Positions 12,027-33,141 of a stretch of 64,000 nucleotides of DNA are shown here, one piece after another. Source of the stretch: Bugula neritina. Taxonomy: Eukaryota > Bryozoa > Gymnolaemata > Cheilostomatida > Bugulidae. The first letter of the stretch is position 1, and every line of letters starts with the position of its first letter. The position numbers and the translations under genes were made by a program. The notes under the pieces are model-generated. The model was given only the letters and a program-made list of their open reading frames with translations, was not told the origin of the DNA and made no database searches. The DNA lies in NCBI GenBank assembly GCA_964035545.1, contig OZ037765.1:24360504-24424503 (forward strand), given 5' to 3'.

Positions 12027-12236
12027 GGAGCAGCCATGATCTAGGAAGTTAGCGTGCTGACTGTGTAAACCTGGGGTCAGTGGTTTGATCTCCAGTAAAG
12101 GCTATTGATGATGTTAGGAGGGGGAGTCAGTCATAATTGCTCTTTTACCACAGTAGTGAAAATGCTTACTCCACAAACCCTTGTTATCAGGGGTTCTTAC
12201 AGGGGTGACGACTATAAACTCACTGCGGTTTTTTTT
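12027..12236 (+). mobile_element. tRNA-derived SINE, copy 1
   Basis: The element has a tRNA-like head with a box A-like segment, a box B-like GGTTTGATCTCC, and a body containing GATGATGTTAG and CATAATTGCTC. The 3' domain reads TTCTTACAGGGGTGACGACT then ATAAAC, and the element ends in a T run. The same order of blocks recurs on the minus strand at 63035-63242, which defines a family. Target-site duplications are not clear for this copy, and box B is degenerate, so it is probably older. Confidence 0.75.
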
Positions 12237-12925
12237 ATCATTTATACTAATATGTTATTATCATTATAATAATGGTTTGAGTTGTAATCTGATTTATATC
12301 AACAGTATGCATAATCTTAATCACATTGATTCATAGAAATTTTGTTGTGTTAGATTTAGCTAGATTTTATTATATTTGAACAAATTTATTAGTTAATGTT
12401 CTTGCAAGTTTAGTAAAATACTTGTCGAGCTGCTGAACATCACAGAAGAGAGCTCCCAACTCTAAGCTTGGTGTTGGGGCTTTCTTCTTTGATATTCAAC
12501 TCTGCGCTTATTATTCAAGCCAAGCTGAATATTAGTATTTCTAAAATCAAAGTTTGATATTTGAATTGCTGGCAACATAATTCACCATGTATTTTTTTAT
12601 AATTTTAATTAGGGGCCAATGTTTTTGAATACCAAAATGTTCCTTGATAGTAGTATTATAACAGAATACATGTATATTACAACTACTAAAGATTTTATTG
12701 CAGAAGTATGTGTAAATTCTTTCATTTTTATTTTTTTATGTTTTGTAGATTTAGTGTTGCTGTGAAAGTTATCTGAACAACAATAAGAACAACTGCCAAA
12801 AGCTGTCACATCTGATTGGATCTCTATATTAGTATGCTCTTTTTGACTCATAGTGTATTACTTCTGGAAATATAATTACAACTTTGAGTCTCACTTCACT
12901 TCATTTAGTTTCACAAACAGCAAGC

Positions 12926-20429
<7,504 letters not shown>

Positions 20430-21284
20430 GTAATCTGGTGAGTTCCATAAAGCATTACCTTACAGTTGCAGGAAAGTTTTTATATACTGCTTAACGAATC
20501 TCTGGCTACACTTCATTTATGCAGTATTAAATACTTATAAATTCATCTACAGACGGTTTGAGCATACCCCCTCTAAAGGTGTAAAGATAATAGCTGAGAT
20601 ATACATTAACATTTTAATACTACATAAATGAAGTGTGTCAGGGAATCACTCAACAACTATGTTAAATATGAATTTTTTATTGATTTTAGATTTTAATTTA
20701 GAGTGGATACTAACTACCAACAGCTTCCTACTACGTGGTGTTGAATTCCAATAACACAGGATTTTGAAAAGTTTTACATGTTTATAACCATAATATTTGT
20801 GTTTTTGTAGACAGTAGTATTTATATCATTGCTTTTATTGTACAATGACTCTTATGGGTAATAGCCACACTAAACAATATTGAGGATAATTTCTAGTCTT
20901 TTGCAGTTAACTTTCTTGAGTCTTGCTCACTTTAAATCAATGCAAATTCCAAAAATTGTTACATACCTAAAATGTATGTCACTTATATCAGCATTATTAT
21001 TGTGTCAGTGTTTGTGTCTACGTGTATATTAAGTAATTGCATATATATTATATGACAATATATAGTTCTTTCTACTGTAGCCCTTGTTTTTATACTAATA
21101 TTCCTTTTCAATGAAACCTATTTCATTTTTATCATGATTTGTAATTTATCTAGTGTGTTCACTTTGTGATATAAAATAAGACCGTACTTTCTATGTTACA
21201 TAAGTACATTATATTTACAATTGGAAACATTAAAAATATAAACTAATAGCATTGATTAATTTCTTCACTTGAAATGTGTTGTTT
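20430..21284. other. Shared 3' flank of CERT1 and GKAP1
   Basis: The stretch lies between two convergent stop codons. It is AT-rich with no conserved ORF and must hold both 3' UTRs and both cleavage sites. No single best poly(A) signal could be chosen. Confidence 0.5.
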
Positions 21285-24112
21285 TCATAGAGGTTTAGAC
21301 TTGTTCTGCAAAAAGAAAATGCAATAAGCTGTAAAATAACTTACAATTCAAGAAAATAAGACCAAGTGAATAAATTTTAATTGAATACCTTAAACGAGTG
21401 CAAATTCATAAGTGTTGAGATTTATATCTGCAATGCATATATGTTTTACCTTTGACTTCAACGAACTATTCTGGAGAGCATGAACTTTTGATCTTTCTTT
21501 TTCAAGCTCTGACGTCAAGCTCGTAACTTGTGCTGTAAGCTCATTTTTAATTTGGTTTAGAAGTTCAACTTGTTGAATAATCTCTGCTTTCTCTTTCACT
21601 GAAACACAAGAAATGGTTTTGAATAAATCAAAATTTTTTTGAGTTATCTCTGGTTAAATAAACCATCAGTGTAGCAAACAATCGCACATAATCGCTGCTC
21701 TTAGATCGATCATGTCGGCTAGAATGCTATCATTAATATAGTGATGTGAAGTATCTCTACATTATTGAACTGGAAATGCAAAGCTGTTTTCATCACAAAA
21801 TAAACATAAAATATTTAGTTACAAGTCACTCACTTTCTCCTTGTCCTAAGATGAAGCATAGCTGCTTGTTTCTTTTTTTAACTCCTTGTAATTCCTCCTG
21901 TTGATTAAAAAAAATATCAACATCAATGTAAAAATACACAACTAAATCAATTATACGTGTTTAATATTGTCAACTGTGGTCTAACAGCTGTTAGTTCATG
22001 AAAACTGAAAATAATGTGCCATAGTAAAACAATGAAAAATAAAGGTTATGTAAAACATAATAGAAAATGCTAATCTATTAAAACCTTCAACATCATTTAT
22101 ATAGACAAAACCATTCAAAATAGTTCATACAAATAAAGTATCAATAAAGATAAAAATATGATGACTACAATGGGAATATGTTTAATATATTAAAGCAACA
22201 TACCCATGTAGACCTACCTGAGATTCCTGTAAGCTAGCCCGCAACTCTTTGATTATGTTGTCCTTGCTCTCTAACTCAGCACTATACTTTGCTTGTAGAA
22301 CTGCTTGTACTTTATATTGCTGCAAAACAATAGTTGTCCAGATTCAGGGAAATAAACTTTGTGAAAACCAAGACGGCACTTGAAAATTTTAGCCTAAATG
22401 TTAATTTCCCATTTGTTTCAGTCTATACTTAAAAATAAATCCCTTCCCTTAATAAATGTCAGTTTATAAATTTAACACACTAAATTCAAAGCAACAATAT
22501 TCAAAAGCTAGCAACAGCTCTTAGCTTGCAATGCAGTTGTAGTATCAAAGCTTGAAGTTATTTTGCTTAACCAGTTACAACCAATCAAAACTTTATGGTA
22601 AGTTGTTATTAAATACAGTAGTAATAGTAGAGGACACATTAAAAACAGAAAATGTGTTTACAATACGGAACGACTTCTGCACTGATCAAGGAGCTGATAG
22701 CAACCTTTTGATATTCTTCTTGTAGTTTATCTTTTTTTAATATTCTCGCAGCATCAGCTTCAACGTCATTAAAAAAGGTATCACCAGCTCCAGTAGCTGT
22801 ACTTTTTGTTGAATTTGGGAACTCATCTAAAAACACAAATTTCAGAACTGCTTACATCACCCTTTCTTGCTATTATGCTGTAATTATTCTAGAGCATATA
22901 AAATTGCATAATAAAAAAAGCTGAATTAAAATTCAGAAATTTATAAATATACACGTTATGGATGTTTCAATGCAATAGCAACAGAGCTACCAATTTAATA
23001 CTGCTCATAGATTATTGTACTTGTTAAAATACAAACTTGGCTGTGACGACTGAGGTTGCAGGAGGCCGTGGTTAAATTCGTCTATTGACACAGTTTTAGG
23101 CTTATTTCTTTTTCCTTTCTTTTTGGAGATTGATACATCTTCTGCCCCATCATTTACCACTGCATTCAATACTTCTTTCTACATGTATGCAATATAAATT
23201 AGTAAGCTGAAACAAAAAAAAGCTGTTGAGAAACTATGAGATATTAATATTAATATAAACCCTTCTAATTTAAATCTATCACTGCTTATGCTCATTCACC
23301 AACACCTATTATTTCAAAAGAAACAGTAAAAAAGTAATCTACGATATGACACCACTGCAAGTTGAACTATTGCTTAATCATTTGGTCAACGTTTGAACAT
23401 TGAAATATTTATGAATTATGCTTTCACATTTATACTCGTCATGTGCAAAAATTTATTGATAATATATGAAGCAATAACTTTTAAAAAACAAATCTCTCTG
23501 TAATATAATTTTGGCACTTTTGTACACTTTTCACAATACCTTTTCTTCAAAATCAACTTTGCTCATTAAAATAGCTTGTTGTAGCTCTTTTTGGAATAGT
23601 TCATCAACTTGTTCTTTGTCATGCTCAGCCCAGGAGTCATACTGAGAAGGCGCCGTCTGCTGATTGGCTGCACAGTTAGATGCACTTGATGGTTTACTGC
23701 CACCAAAAGCTAAGTTCCTCAACTGCAATTTTTTAAACATGTTATCAAAAAAATCATGGGAAATCAATTAAATATAATGTTGAAATTTCAATAACTACCA
23801 GTAAATGGGGAAAATGCTGCTATTCATATAGGTGCAGTGTGCTAAATTTGTTCATGAAAAAATTAAAGAAAATTCAACAGCGACAGCATAATTTACTACA
23901 GTATTTAAAGCAAATAATCCAAGTTGATATAGACTTTAGCTTTACAAATTTACATCAGCTGCATCCTTGTGCTGCTTTTTCTTGTTCCTTTTTTTCAGTT
24001 TAGCTGGATTTTTTTCTTGTGCTGAACTTTTCCCTTTTTTAGAACTATCATCTTCATCACTTCCTTCAATTTTTAGTAGAGCAAACCTTGAAGATGGCCC
24101 TGATTTAGCCAT
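21285..24112 (-). CDS. GKAP1: G-kinase anchoring protein 1, 8 exons
   Basis: Exons on the minus strand: 24112-23954, 23722-23540, 23178-23037, 22826-22705, 22319-22218, 21897-21834, 21598-21450 and 21305-21285. All phases agree, giving about 313 residues. The N-terminus SRFALLKIEGSDEDDSSKKG precedes a Lys-rich nuclear-type patch (KKRNKKKQHK). Then come LRNLAFGG and a conserved segment ending AILMSKVDFEEK. The C-terminal half is coiled coil: DKLQEEYQK, KAEIIQQVELLNQIKNELTA, QVTSLTSELEKERSKVHALQ. These match mammalian GKAP1 (GKAP42), which anchors cGMP-dependent protein kinase I at the Golgi. The last exon has only seven codons including the stop. A TTATTTAAG acceptor at 24129-24130 suggests a 5' UTR intron. 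It is convergent with CERT1, with 855 bp of 3' sequence between the stops. Confidence 0.92.
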
Positions 24113-25439
24113 GATTTCATGTGCACGTCTTAAATAACAGAGCATCAGGAAATATCATAAGTGGATTGTTGAATACTTGACAGCTGGTAGCATTTAATCA
24201 CGTTAATCAAACGTTTAGCATTATAAACAGCATTTAAAAGAGTATGAATCAAATTTTGAGAAAATATGTTGGGAAAATTTAACTTTTTAAATACTTTTCC
24301 TCATCTCATCCAATTGTATTTTTAGCTCATCAATTGACTACATTTTTGAAATATAATTTTGAGTAAAGCTTTATGGTGCATTACTTCTTTTAATTCAGAA
24401 CATTTCATTAACTACTAACATTCATCACTGCAAAAACACTCAATGAAAGTAGCAATGATAAAATTGAAACTATTTTTAAATGATCAGGTTTCTATACAAT
24501 ACAATTTATGGCAGTACCATACTCATACCGATATTCATATTATTAAAACTATGTAAACTTTAAAATATTTACTGCTCTACACTAAGTATTAGTAATACTA
24601 AAATTTGCATTGATATTTAACTATCTAATTAGAAAAATTCATTATTATAGCAATTTTAGGTAATGTTTATGATAATTGGTTGAAACTTACAATTTACAGT
24701 TACTTCTAAATTTATACATATCAAAATATTATGGTAAAATTAAAATAGAAATGGTGTGCTGTGTAACTATTATATGTAGTAATTGTTTCCAATAACTATA
24801 GGTATTGTAATGCAAGTGCCTCATGTTCTACTAACGCACAGACTGAATGTAATAACTGAAAAACACCCACAACTGGTAAACAAAATATTCAGAACACACA
24901 GTATGCAAAGGGTAGCTACTACTACTGACTTTCACTAGTTTGTGGGGGGCGGGCATACTAGAATATTCAAATATTGCGTAGGACCCAACATTAGTCATTG
25001 TATCTTGCTAGACTAAAGCAACGGAAGAAGGTCATTGGGGCACGCTCACAGCTTGGCCTTCAGCCTCTTAAGCAGATAGGCAAGAGTCACAATATTCAAC
25101 ACTTATAATAGCCTTCAACGAAACCACCAGAGAACACCAAAACATGTCAATGACCACTAGGCCTGCTGTCTGCAATGAGCTAACATCTGTATATGCAACC
25201 TTGCTAGTAAATAATTTCTATAGAGAACAATAAGGGACATTAGAAGGTGCATATATAAACCAACAGCTATGTAACCTGTTGCCAAACTAATTTTAGACTT
25301 TAAATCGAATGGGGCTCTCCTATAACCTCTAGAATTTTTGAATTTTTAATATCTTCAAAGGTAGTTAACTAAAAATTATTCAAATCTAGGAATAATATAT
25401 AATTTTTATCAATATAAATATGGTTATAATTATTAGTGT

Positions 25440-26220
25440 AATTTTACGATCATAACTATTGGTATTACACAACTAGTACCACTACTACTAATGCTACTAA
25501 GTCTAGTACTAATCCTAGACTTAGCCAGTCGCTGGAGTGTTAGTATCACTAACTCTTATACTGATAGTGATAGTCTAGTTACAGCCTACAAATACTTATA
25601 TCCTATGGCTATAGTAATGTTAATTTCTATACATAATAACTAATAAGTAACAGTTAATGTTATGCTTACCATCATTACTATTACTATTAGTATTAATATT
25701 ACTTATACTTATAGTCTTACTATTAGTATTAGTATTACTATGAGTATGAAAAAAAACCAAATTGAAATTATTATCTTTATAATAGCCATTAATTAGGCAA
25801 ATCTATATTACTCAATAAATGATAGTGATAGTCATAGTAATACTCATAGTCTCATACTGATGGTCATACTGATACTGATAGTGATACTCATAGTCATACT
25901 GATAGCGATTGTGATCATTCATTCATTTTCAATTTCATTGTGATTGTCAACGCTAAACTTCAAGTATAGCCTTAGCCTTAGGTTAGTGTTAACTGTTATG
26001 TTTTGACTTTGACTTTATCTTATACTTATACTATCAGTATGACTACCACTATGAGTATGAGTATCAGTATGACCCTATGACTACTAATACTATGAGTATC
26101 AGTAAGAGTATTACTATTACTATTACTATTAGTATTAGTATTAGTATTACTATTACAGTATTAGTATTAGTATAAGTATTAGTATTAGACTTAGTATTAC
26201 ACTATTAGTATTACGATGCA
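25440..26220. repeat. TAN-triplet blocks plus opposed hexamer arrays
   Basis: TAN triplets occur at about 25440-25760 and 26090-26215. Between them are a forward ATA-S-T-S array at about 25818-25915 and a reverse-oriented TAT-S-A-S array at about 26026-26110. The two hexamer arrays are inverted relative to each other. Confidence 0.75.
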
Positions 26221-26385
26221 AATTAAAATACTATTCTAAACATATCTAAAGCGCTGACATAAATTAATAAAAGTTTTGACATTCGCCATTGCTTTAAATA
26301 CTTATAATACTTTTAGCGTGCAAACGTTTTGACATACTCAAATTGCCCGAACAAAATGAATAGAAAAAGCTTTCGCGAGTTTTAA

Positions 26386-26580
26386 CTTGCACAAAAGTTT
26401 GCTGGTGTATCAATCGCTTGATGCAGCGCAAAGTTTGAGGTCACTGGGTGCAGTGGTTGGGATTCAGAAAACTTATGATCTGTATAGGCTAGTGTATTGA
26501 GTATAATGATTATACAAGTAGACGCAATAGCGCAAAGCATTGTGTTGCACATAGCTATCCATTGCCGTGCTCGTTATTTT
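26386..26580 (+). repeat. Dispersed repeat, second copy
   Basis: A 38-bp core starting GCTTGATGCAGCGCAAAGTT pairs with a core at about 368-405 starting GCTAGATGCAGCACAAAGTT, with roughly 30 of 38 positions identical. A second collinear patch (CGCAAAGCATTGTGTTGCAC here, GAGCAAAGCTTTACATTGAG near 646) follows in the same order. The family is not recognised. Confidence 0.5.
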
Positions 26581-27573
26581 CCTAGTTTTGTTCTTTTTTT
26601 ACAATATTAGCGGCAAACATCTATATTCTATAAACTACCACACACCTCCATTTGTCTATAAATGGATATTTTATAAACGGCTCTAAGTCTCAAGGTCATT
26701 TCACAACGTGAGCTTATTGGTGGTTTAACTAATGTTATGTACAAGTTTCTAATGAATCTAATGAATTATATAAATATATATTTATTAGTAATACTAATAG
26801 TTATATATGATTATCATGATCATTATTATTATAATAATATAATAAAAGAATAATACTTATCATCATTTTCATTTTGATCAAAATAATATTTACATTGAGT
26901 TTAGCTTTTTCTCTTAGACTTAGTCTTATCTTTTAGGTTGTTTTCAGTTACTGAAAGTGAAAGTGAATTTTTACTTTAAAGGCCGTAAGCTTCCAGGTTA
27001 TTTATTACATTTGAGCAAAAGTTTGCATGCTTTTCAACTGTTTTATCAGCATTTTATCCAATTTCTTATACGAAAACACTACAAAAATACAAGTAAAAGT
27101 GGTCATATTAGGTGTCTTAGACTTGCCCAGACTTGCCCGCGAGCTTGCCCTCCGTGTCCTATTCTGACGTGGGGATGGCAAAATAGCCCTATTGTAGCGT
27201 GAGTTTATATCGCGTAAAGTTATTAAGAAGCGGGTTTGTCACAGATTCTCGTTATTCGTAGCTCAAATCATATGAATGTTACTCTTCGGGCGGCTACTAA
27301 TAACTAACGTTAGCTACGCAACATCAAGAAAGGTAACTAATTTGACTGTTTTCTAATGGACTATTCCATTTCGCTAGTTTGTAACTTGCTGTAAATCACA
27401 AAATAATTATTTTTCCTATTTTAATTTCAATTATCATGTCGACCACACTACCAGAAAATTACTCTTAAATATGCAGTTAATGATGATTTTCAACCGTTTT
27501 GTGATGAACTATAGGTTAATAGTTGTCTACGTAAAACCAAGTTTTAAAATTTGTAATTGAATCAGTGAATCAC

Positions 27574-28090
27574 AGTATGAGTATCACTATGAGTATGACT
27601 ATCAGTATGAGTATCACTAGTCTATGTCTATGACTCTCACTCTAAGTCTATGACTATCGCCTATTAATATTGGTGAACTATTATTAATAACATTCAATGG
27701 TTATATTTATTAATACCATTATTAGTCATAATGATAATCATATAACAGTATCACTATCAGTATGTTAATGTTACGGAGCAGGATCAGTTTCGAAACTAAT
27801 AGTAATAAAGTAATAGTAATACTTGTAATATTAGTTATAACTATAAGTATAAGTTATACCGATAGCTATATTAACATAAATATTTATATTCATAGTAATA
27901 CTAATAGCAAATCTAATATTATTATGTTAATAGTAATACTTGTAAGTTATAATATAAAGCAAACGACACAAGTATTAATTTGAACTGTTGGTCTTAAAAT
28001 AAAAAGTAAAATAAATATAAATAATAAAATATAAATTATAATAATTTAATTATACTAATACTAATAGTAATAGTAATACTTATGCAGTAA
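27574..28090. repeat. TAT-S-A-S hexamer array and TAN tracts
   Basis: A hexamer array (TATGAG, TATCAC, TATGAC, TATCAG) lies at about 27574-27655, followed by TAN tracts at about 27780-27925 and 28050-28085. There is no coding signal. Confidence 0.7.
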
Positions 28091-29113
28091 TATATTTATA
28101 ATAAATTTATAAAACTTAAACAACTTTAGATTTAAGGAACAACTTTAAATACAAACATAAAGATAATATTAAATAATTATAATCATAATGATCATAACAA
28201 TAAATATAATTATGATTCCAATAATTATCAATATATTATATAATATTTAAATTATTTTAATTTATAATTATAATCATAATTTTTTTAGTTATAGTGAATA
28301 AATTCAATTTGACATAATAACTATAGTATTATAAAGCAGTCAGTCTATCTCTAATGCTGATTGATATTCAAATTGTTATGACTGTATCATCATTCACTAA
28401 CTCTAAGAGTGAGTGACTACAATTATTAGACTTAGTATCAATGTTGTGTTAAGAGTACTATACCCATTGGAATTTTGATATATCCATTATATTTACAACT
28501 CTGCCTGTTACAGCTATAAATAAATTGAACCAAAATACCAACAGTGCCTAATCATCGCCTTATTTATAAAATAATCACAATCATAATGCTCAAGTTAATA
28601 GATTGGAAATTATTGAAAATTATGTTGATGCCAATATAAATATGACATTGTATGCATCCAAGTAGTGATGTTGTAATATATCTTGGAAGATAATTACATT
28701 CTAATAAGAGTTAAATTCCTCTAACTAACTTTTTTTGCAATTATTCCTTAGAATAACTATAACTTATACTCCTAACATTAGTTTTAGATTGAGCTACTAA
28801 TTGTATTTATTGCATGTAAAGGTTAGTTATTCTCCATCAGCTGCATGAATGCGACTGGTAAATTTTGTAACCTTTGGCAGTAATAACTTTGTAGCATAAA
28901 TTAGACACATTTTATAAAAATACATAATTTTAATGCTATAGCTGCTAGTAACTCTAATGGGTGTAATAATATTACTTTCACCAGCATTAATTTTTACTTT
29001 GTTCATACTTCATAAAGCATTTTCTAAATTCTTTTTTGAATAAATTTCTACAATACATATAATGTGCTGAATAAATTACATATGTTGGGGTTCTTCCTAT
29101 ACTGCAGCTCAGC

Positions 29114-30403
29114 CTACACTCCCGCCACAAATGTTCCTAAACTACTAGCTTCATCAGGATGCAGATTGATGGAGCTGTATTGATAAAAACTTTTCTTTTT
29201 AGCAGTAGAGGCATCATGAAAAAAAGGTAAGTATTTTACTCAATAAGAATGCGGGTTTTTTACTTCTACAAATTTGATAGCCTACACTATTCTATTTAAA
29301 TGGAGACTGGTCTGACATGTGTCTGCAATTTATTAGTTATAATATAGTAAATACTATGCGGGCCTATAGATCAAATGGCTCAAAAAAAAATTAAATAAAA
29401 CATTGCACAACGCTGTATTTATTAGCAATGTGATACTTAGCAACTAATTTCACATTATCATTGTTTGCAAAGTTTACATTACATATGTTTGTTCAATTCA
29501 GTGTTCTGAAGTAGAAGGTTCCAACAGCAGGGAAAAGCCTTGAACAAGATATTATGTTCTACATCTCCAACTCATTTTAACTTTGCTGGTCAGTTCATTG
29601 TGTATCTGGAGCATAGTTTTGTATTTTCAAGTAGTCCATCAGATACCTTTGTAGGTAGTAAAGATTAAAATGTTTGTGCAATGATGTCCATAATGTTGAA
29701 CTGATTTATTGAAACTAAAACTGTTCTTAATTATAACAAAACTTGACAATCTTTACATAAAGAATAATGTCCTATAATCTATCTTCATTGTAAACAAAAT
29801 TAGAAAGTTCCACATCAGCAAATTGTTTATCATCATCTGTAGGTGGAAGAAGCTTGCACTCAGTTATAAAGGCAAGCTGACAGTGGTTTTCTTTGCCTTC
29901 TATGAAGATTTGGAAAGAGCCAGAAAATTAATACTCTATAACTGCAAAACCATGTTGTAGTGTCTTGTGTTATTGATTGAATCATCTAAAAGAAAAATTG
30001 TTGTATCATTATAATTTTACTGTTAATGAATAAGCAAATCTACTTATCTTGGTAAATATATTCAAGAACAAATACTATAGTGTAACTCAGTTTTGGTTAT
30101 GTGTATGCTCCTTAAGCGAATTTACAGCAGATATCAAACTATATATTAGAGACTGATATAGGAATTAAATTTAAGCTAACCATGATGATGTAAATAGCTG
30201 TTGAATGTGACTTCAAGAACTCTGCTGGCCATGTCAGTTCAAATACACCAGGGTGATATGTTACGAATGTCATGTCATTATTGAAATTCAGCTTTTTTAA
30301 GTGCCTCTTCACAACTCTGGCAGCATTCTGACTGCTCCTTAGCTTTCTGCGCCTGAAATTTCTTCTACTTGCACCATTCTTCTATTGGTGGAATGTTAGC
30401 CTA
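29114..30403 (-). pseudogene. Decayed or unresolved coding stretch
   Basis: Several minus-strand segments read like protein but do not join cleanly. At 30403-30190, one frame gives ANIPPIEEWCK, a stop, then KKFQAQKAKEQSECCQSCEE. A second frame continues with DMTFVTYHPGVFELTWPAEF. At 29899-29772, after a TAG acceptor, comes GKENHCQLAFITECKLLPPT, ending at a stop. At 29174-29114, after a CAG acceptor, comes SINLHPDEASSLGTFVAGV and a stop. Phases at the obvious splice sites disagree, and the first block needs a frameshift. An old pseudogene or transposon remnant is the likeliest reading, though an incompletely understood real gene is possible. The family is not recognised. Confidence 0.35.
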
Positions 30404-31099
30404 TAACAAACAGGTGTACCAAAGCTAAAAAATATCTAATTCACTGCACTAGGATATTATTCAACTCATTTAAATTTAATATATAGCAGTAAAACAATCA
30501 CATACTTGTATTTATTTTATCAGCTTTACTTTACAAAGCTGAACCATATGATTTAGTAACTTGTCACCATAATAAACATTGTACAACATACAAATTGAAA
30601 ACCTGATGTGATTGCTTTTTTAATAGAATATACATCACAAACATGTTACTTTGATAAGCGTGTTCATAATAAAAGTATTAAACCAGTTTGAAAAAAATTA
30701 TTTTGTTATGTAATGAATCACAAAACTACATCATTTTAGACCTGTAGCTCGATGTTCTTCAAGCAACGGGCTGCTATGACTAATTAATTTTTTATCATTG
30801 CATTTGATTGTTCTACTCATTGGCGAGTTAAAATTATTGGTAATTTAATGTATATTTTAGCTATCTCTGTACAATCAATGTCATAGTAATATCAATTAGG
30901 TTTTAAATTTCACTGAGTTTATAGTAAATTATTGCAACTGTTACATAACATTTGGCTAATTCTCTAGTTCATTAAATAACCATACGAACTTAATTTTATA
31001 ACATGACAAAACACACAAAGCAAAATTAAAATAAGCATATTATGAACCAATGTATTTGATAAGTGATAATGCTGTTGTAAAACATAAATTATCAAATTT

Positions 31100-31610
31100 A
31101 AATAGTTATTATTACTATTAGTATTACTATCATTATAACAACTATAATCATTATTACTATTACTATTAGTATTAGCATTAGTAGTAAAATATTAATATGA
31201 GTAGAGTTCAACATATACAATCTAGCGTACTATAAAAGTAGAAGTAGAACTTCTAAAACTATCATCTGCATCATTAACAGAACTATGAGTAATACTAGTA
31301 GTTGTACTAATAGTAATACTAATTATTAATACTAATAGACAATAGTAATAGTATCACTATGAGTATGAGACTTGGGCTGGCAGTGATTATCACTATGATA
31401 GTGACTATCAGCATCGTCATAGTCAAAAGTTACAAGAATTAGAAGCCATATTGATATTCTCATTGAGTTATGCATAGTCATATTCATAGTATTAGTCAAT
31501 CACTGATTGAGTTAATGTCATAGTGATACTCATACTCATAATTAATTTATACGATTACGACACTCATAGTGATAGTCATAGTCATAGTGATAGTGATACT
31601 TCTTCGTGAA
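31100..31610. repeat. TAN tracts and hexamer arrays, both orientations
   Basis: TAN triplets occur at about 31100-31200 and 31290-31350. A TAT-S-A-S patch follows at about 31355-31420, and an ATA-S-T-S patch at about 31560-31605. Confidence 0.7.
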
Positions 31611-32720
31611 TTTAATAATAATTTAATATTATTATCATTGTTGCTAATATTATCATTTATGTCTTACTCTTAGTCTAACAGCAGCTCTATGAAGAAGTTA
31701 AACATAACTGATAAAACAAATTTAAAAAACAATACTGCAACAATCAATATAATGTATATCAATATGCTAGCAACCTAATTTTCAGCTCACTTCATTAACT
31801 TTCCGTGCAGTATTGCGATAAAATAAATTTATTAATGGTGACCTTGACATCTTCGTCTAAATGCCTTTCACATCAAGCCCCGAACCAATTTGTAAAAATT
31901 TTGGATTTTTTACTTTTAAATATTTTTTACAAAAAGAGCTTCAAAATAAATTTAAAAAAAAGTGAGCTGTTGTCCACATGAGAGGAAATATATGAGCCAA
32001 TTTTCTAAATTCTGGAAGTTACCAGAGGGTCACAATATTTTTTTTTAAAAATCTTTATTTTCACGACAAGCTCTATATATTAATATAGAAAAAAAGAAGA
32101 CAACTCTTCTTTCAGATTTTTCATGTGCCACGGTCACGTCAATATCAGTGCTATTAACACATATATTTTAATTCATTTTTTCTGGTATATTGAGTTGAGA
32201 TTTTTTTTATATATTTTGTAAATGTAACTAAAAAAGTATGATCTTTCAATTAACAGTAATTGATTTTATCAAAATAACCTGGATGCCTACGATGTTTAAC
32301 TTTTAGTTTTAGCCTGGCAAACTGAAACTAAAACTTCAAGTTCAAGTTGGTTTTGAGTATCAAATTCAATGACAATTTGAATTAGATTGAAATTCAAATT
32401 GACAAATACACCTAATTATTATAATTAAATTTAATCTTGCAGTACTCATAGATAACAATATTAATATAAAATTAAATATTATTATTAAATTAATATATGT
32501 AATTATATGTTTTTATACTAAGTTTAACTTTAATATATTATTATTATTAATAATTTTTTAATATAATTATATTTTTATTATATCAATATTTATGAAGTTA
32601 AACTTAATCACAATGTAAATGTCTAATCTCTAATCACTAATGAGTAATGATGATCATAAAGTTCTTGCTAGTTGCTACATAATCATAATGATAATCATAA
32701 TGATACTATTCATATGATTT

Positions 32721-32901
32721 ATATATATAATTATATATAAGATGTATATATATATATAAGATGTATATATATATATAAGATGTATATATAAGATGTATAT
32801 ATATATATATAAGATGTATATATATATATAAGATGTATATATATATATAAGATGTATATATAAGATGTATATATATATATAAGATGTATATATATATATA
32901 A

Positions 32902-32939
<38 letters not shown>

Positions 32940-32941
32940 TT
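32721..32941. repeat. Higher-order AAGATG(TA)n array with palindromic end
   Basis: Ten AAGATG units begin at 32739, 32758, 32777, 32790, 32811, 32830, 32849, 32862, 32881 and 32900, separated by TA runs. The spacings 19-19-13-21 and then 19-19-13-19 show a repeat of roughly 72 bp made of four sub-units. The array ends in a long TA run followed by TACATCTT, the reverse complement of the unit head, so the last unit can fold into a hairpin. Confidence 0.88.
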
Positions 32942-33023
32942 AACATTTTATCTGAAGATTGTGTACATTCAATGCACATGAAACTAGTAGTAATAAAGTG
33001 TTTTAAATCAAATTTTATCGTTC

Positions 33024-33025
<2 letters not shown>

Positions 33026-33093
<68 letters not shown>
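33026..33093. repeat. (TA)n microsatellite
   Basis: About 66 bp of uninterrupted TA about 450 bp upstream of the LSM11 start codon. Confidence 0.95.
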
Positions 33094-33094
<1 letters not shown>

Positions 33095-33141
33095 TAGTTT
33101 AAATCTGCTGACTGAGACTGAAAATTGTATACTCAAACATT

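Larger units (their letters stand above)
8603..12925. other. Intergenic region between NUP62 and CERT1
   Basis: The two genes point away from each other. The stretch is mostly TAN-triplet repeat (9.13-11.8 kb), with one possible membrane-anchor ORF at 10514-10726 and a SINE at 12027-12236. The 12240-12900 part holds no supported feature. CERT1 may have a 5' UTR exon junction at the CAG just before its ATG (12918-12920). Confidence 0.5.

Noticed and set aside
12609-12851. An 80-residue minus-strand ORF upstream of CERT1
   Set aside because: Composition is low-complexity, with no recognisable motif and no splice context. It overlaps the likely CERT1 promoter region.
25240-25340. Possible coding signal near GTTGCCAAACTAATTTTAG
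   Set aside because: Frames are short and broken by stops, with no matching donor or acceptor.
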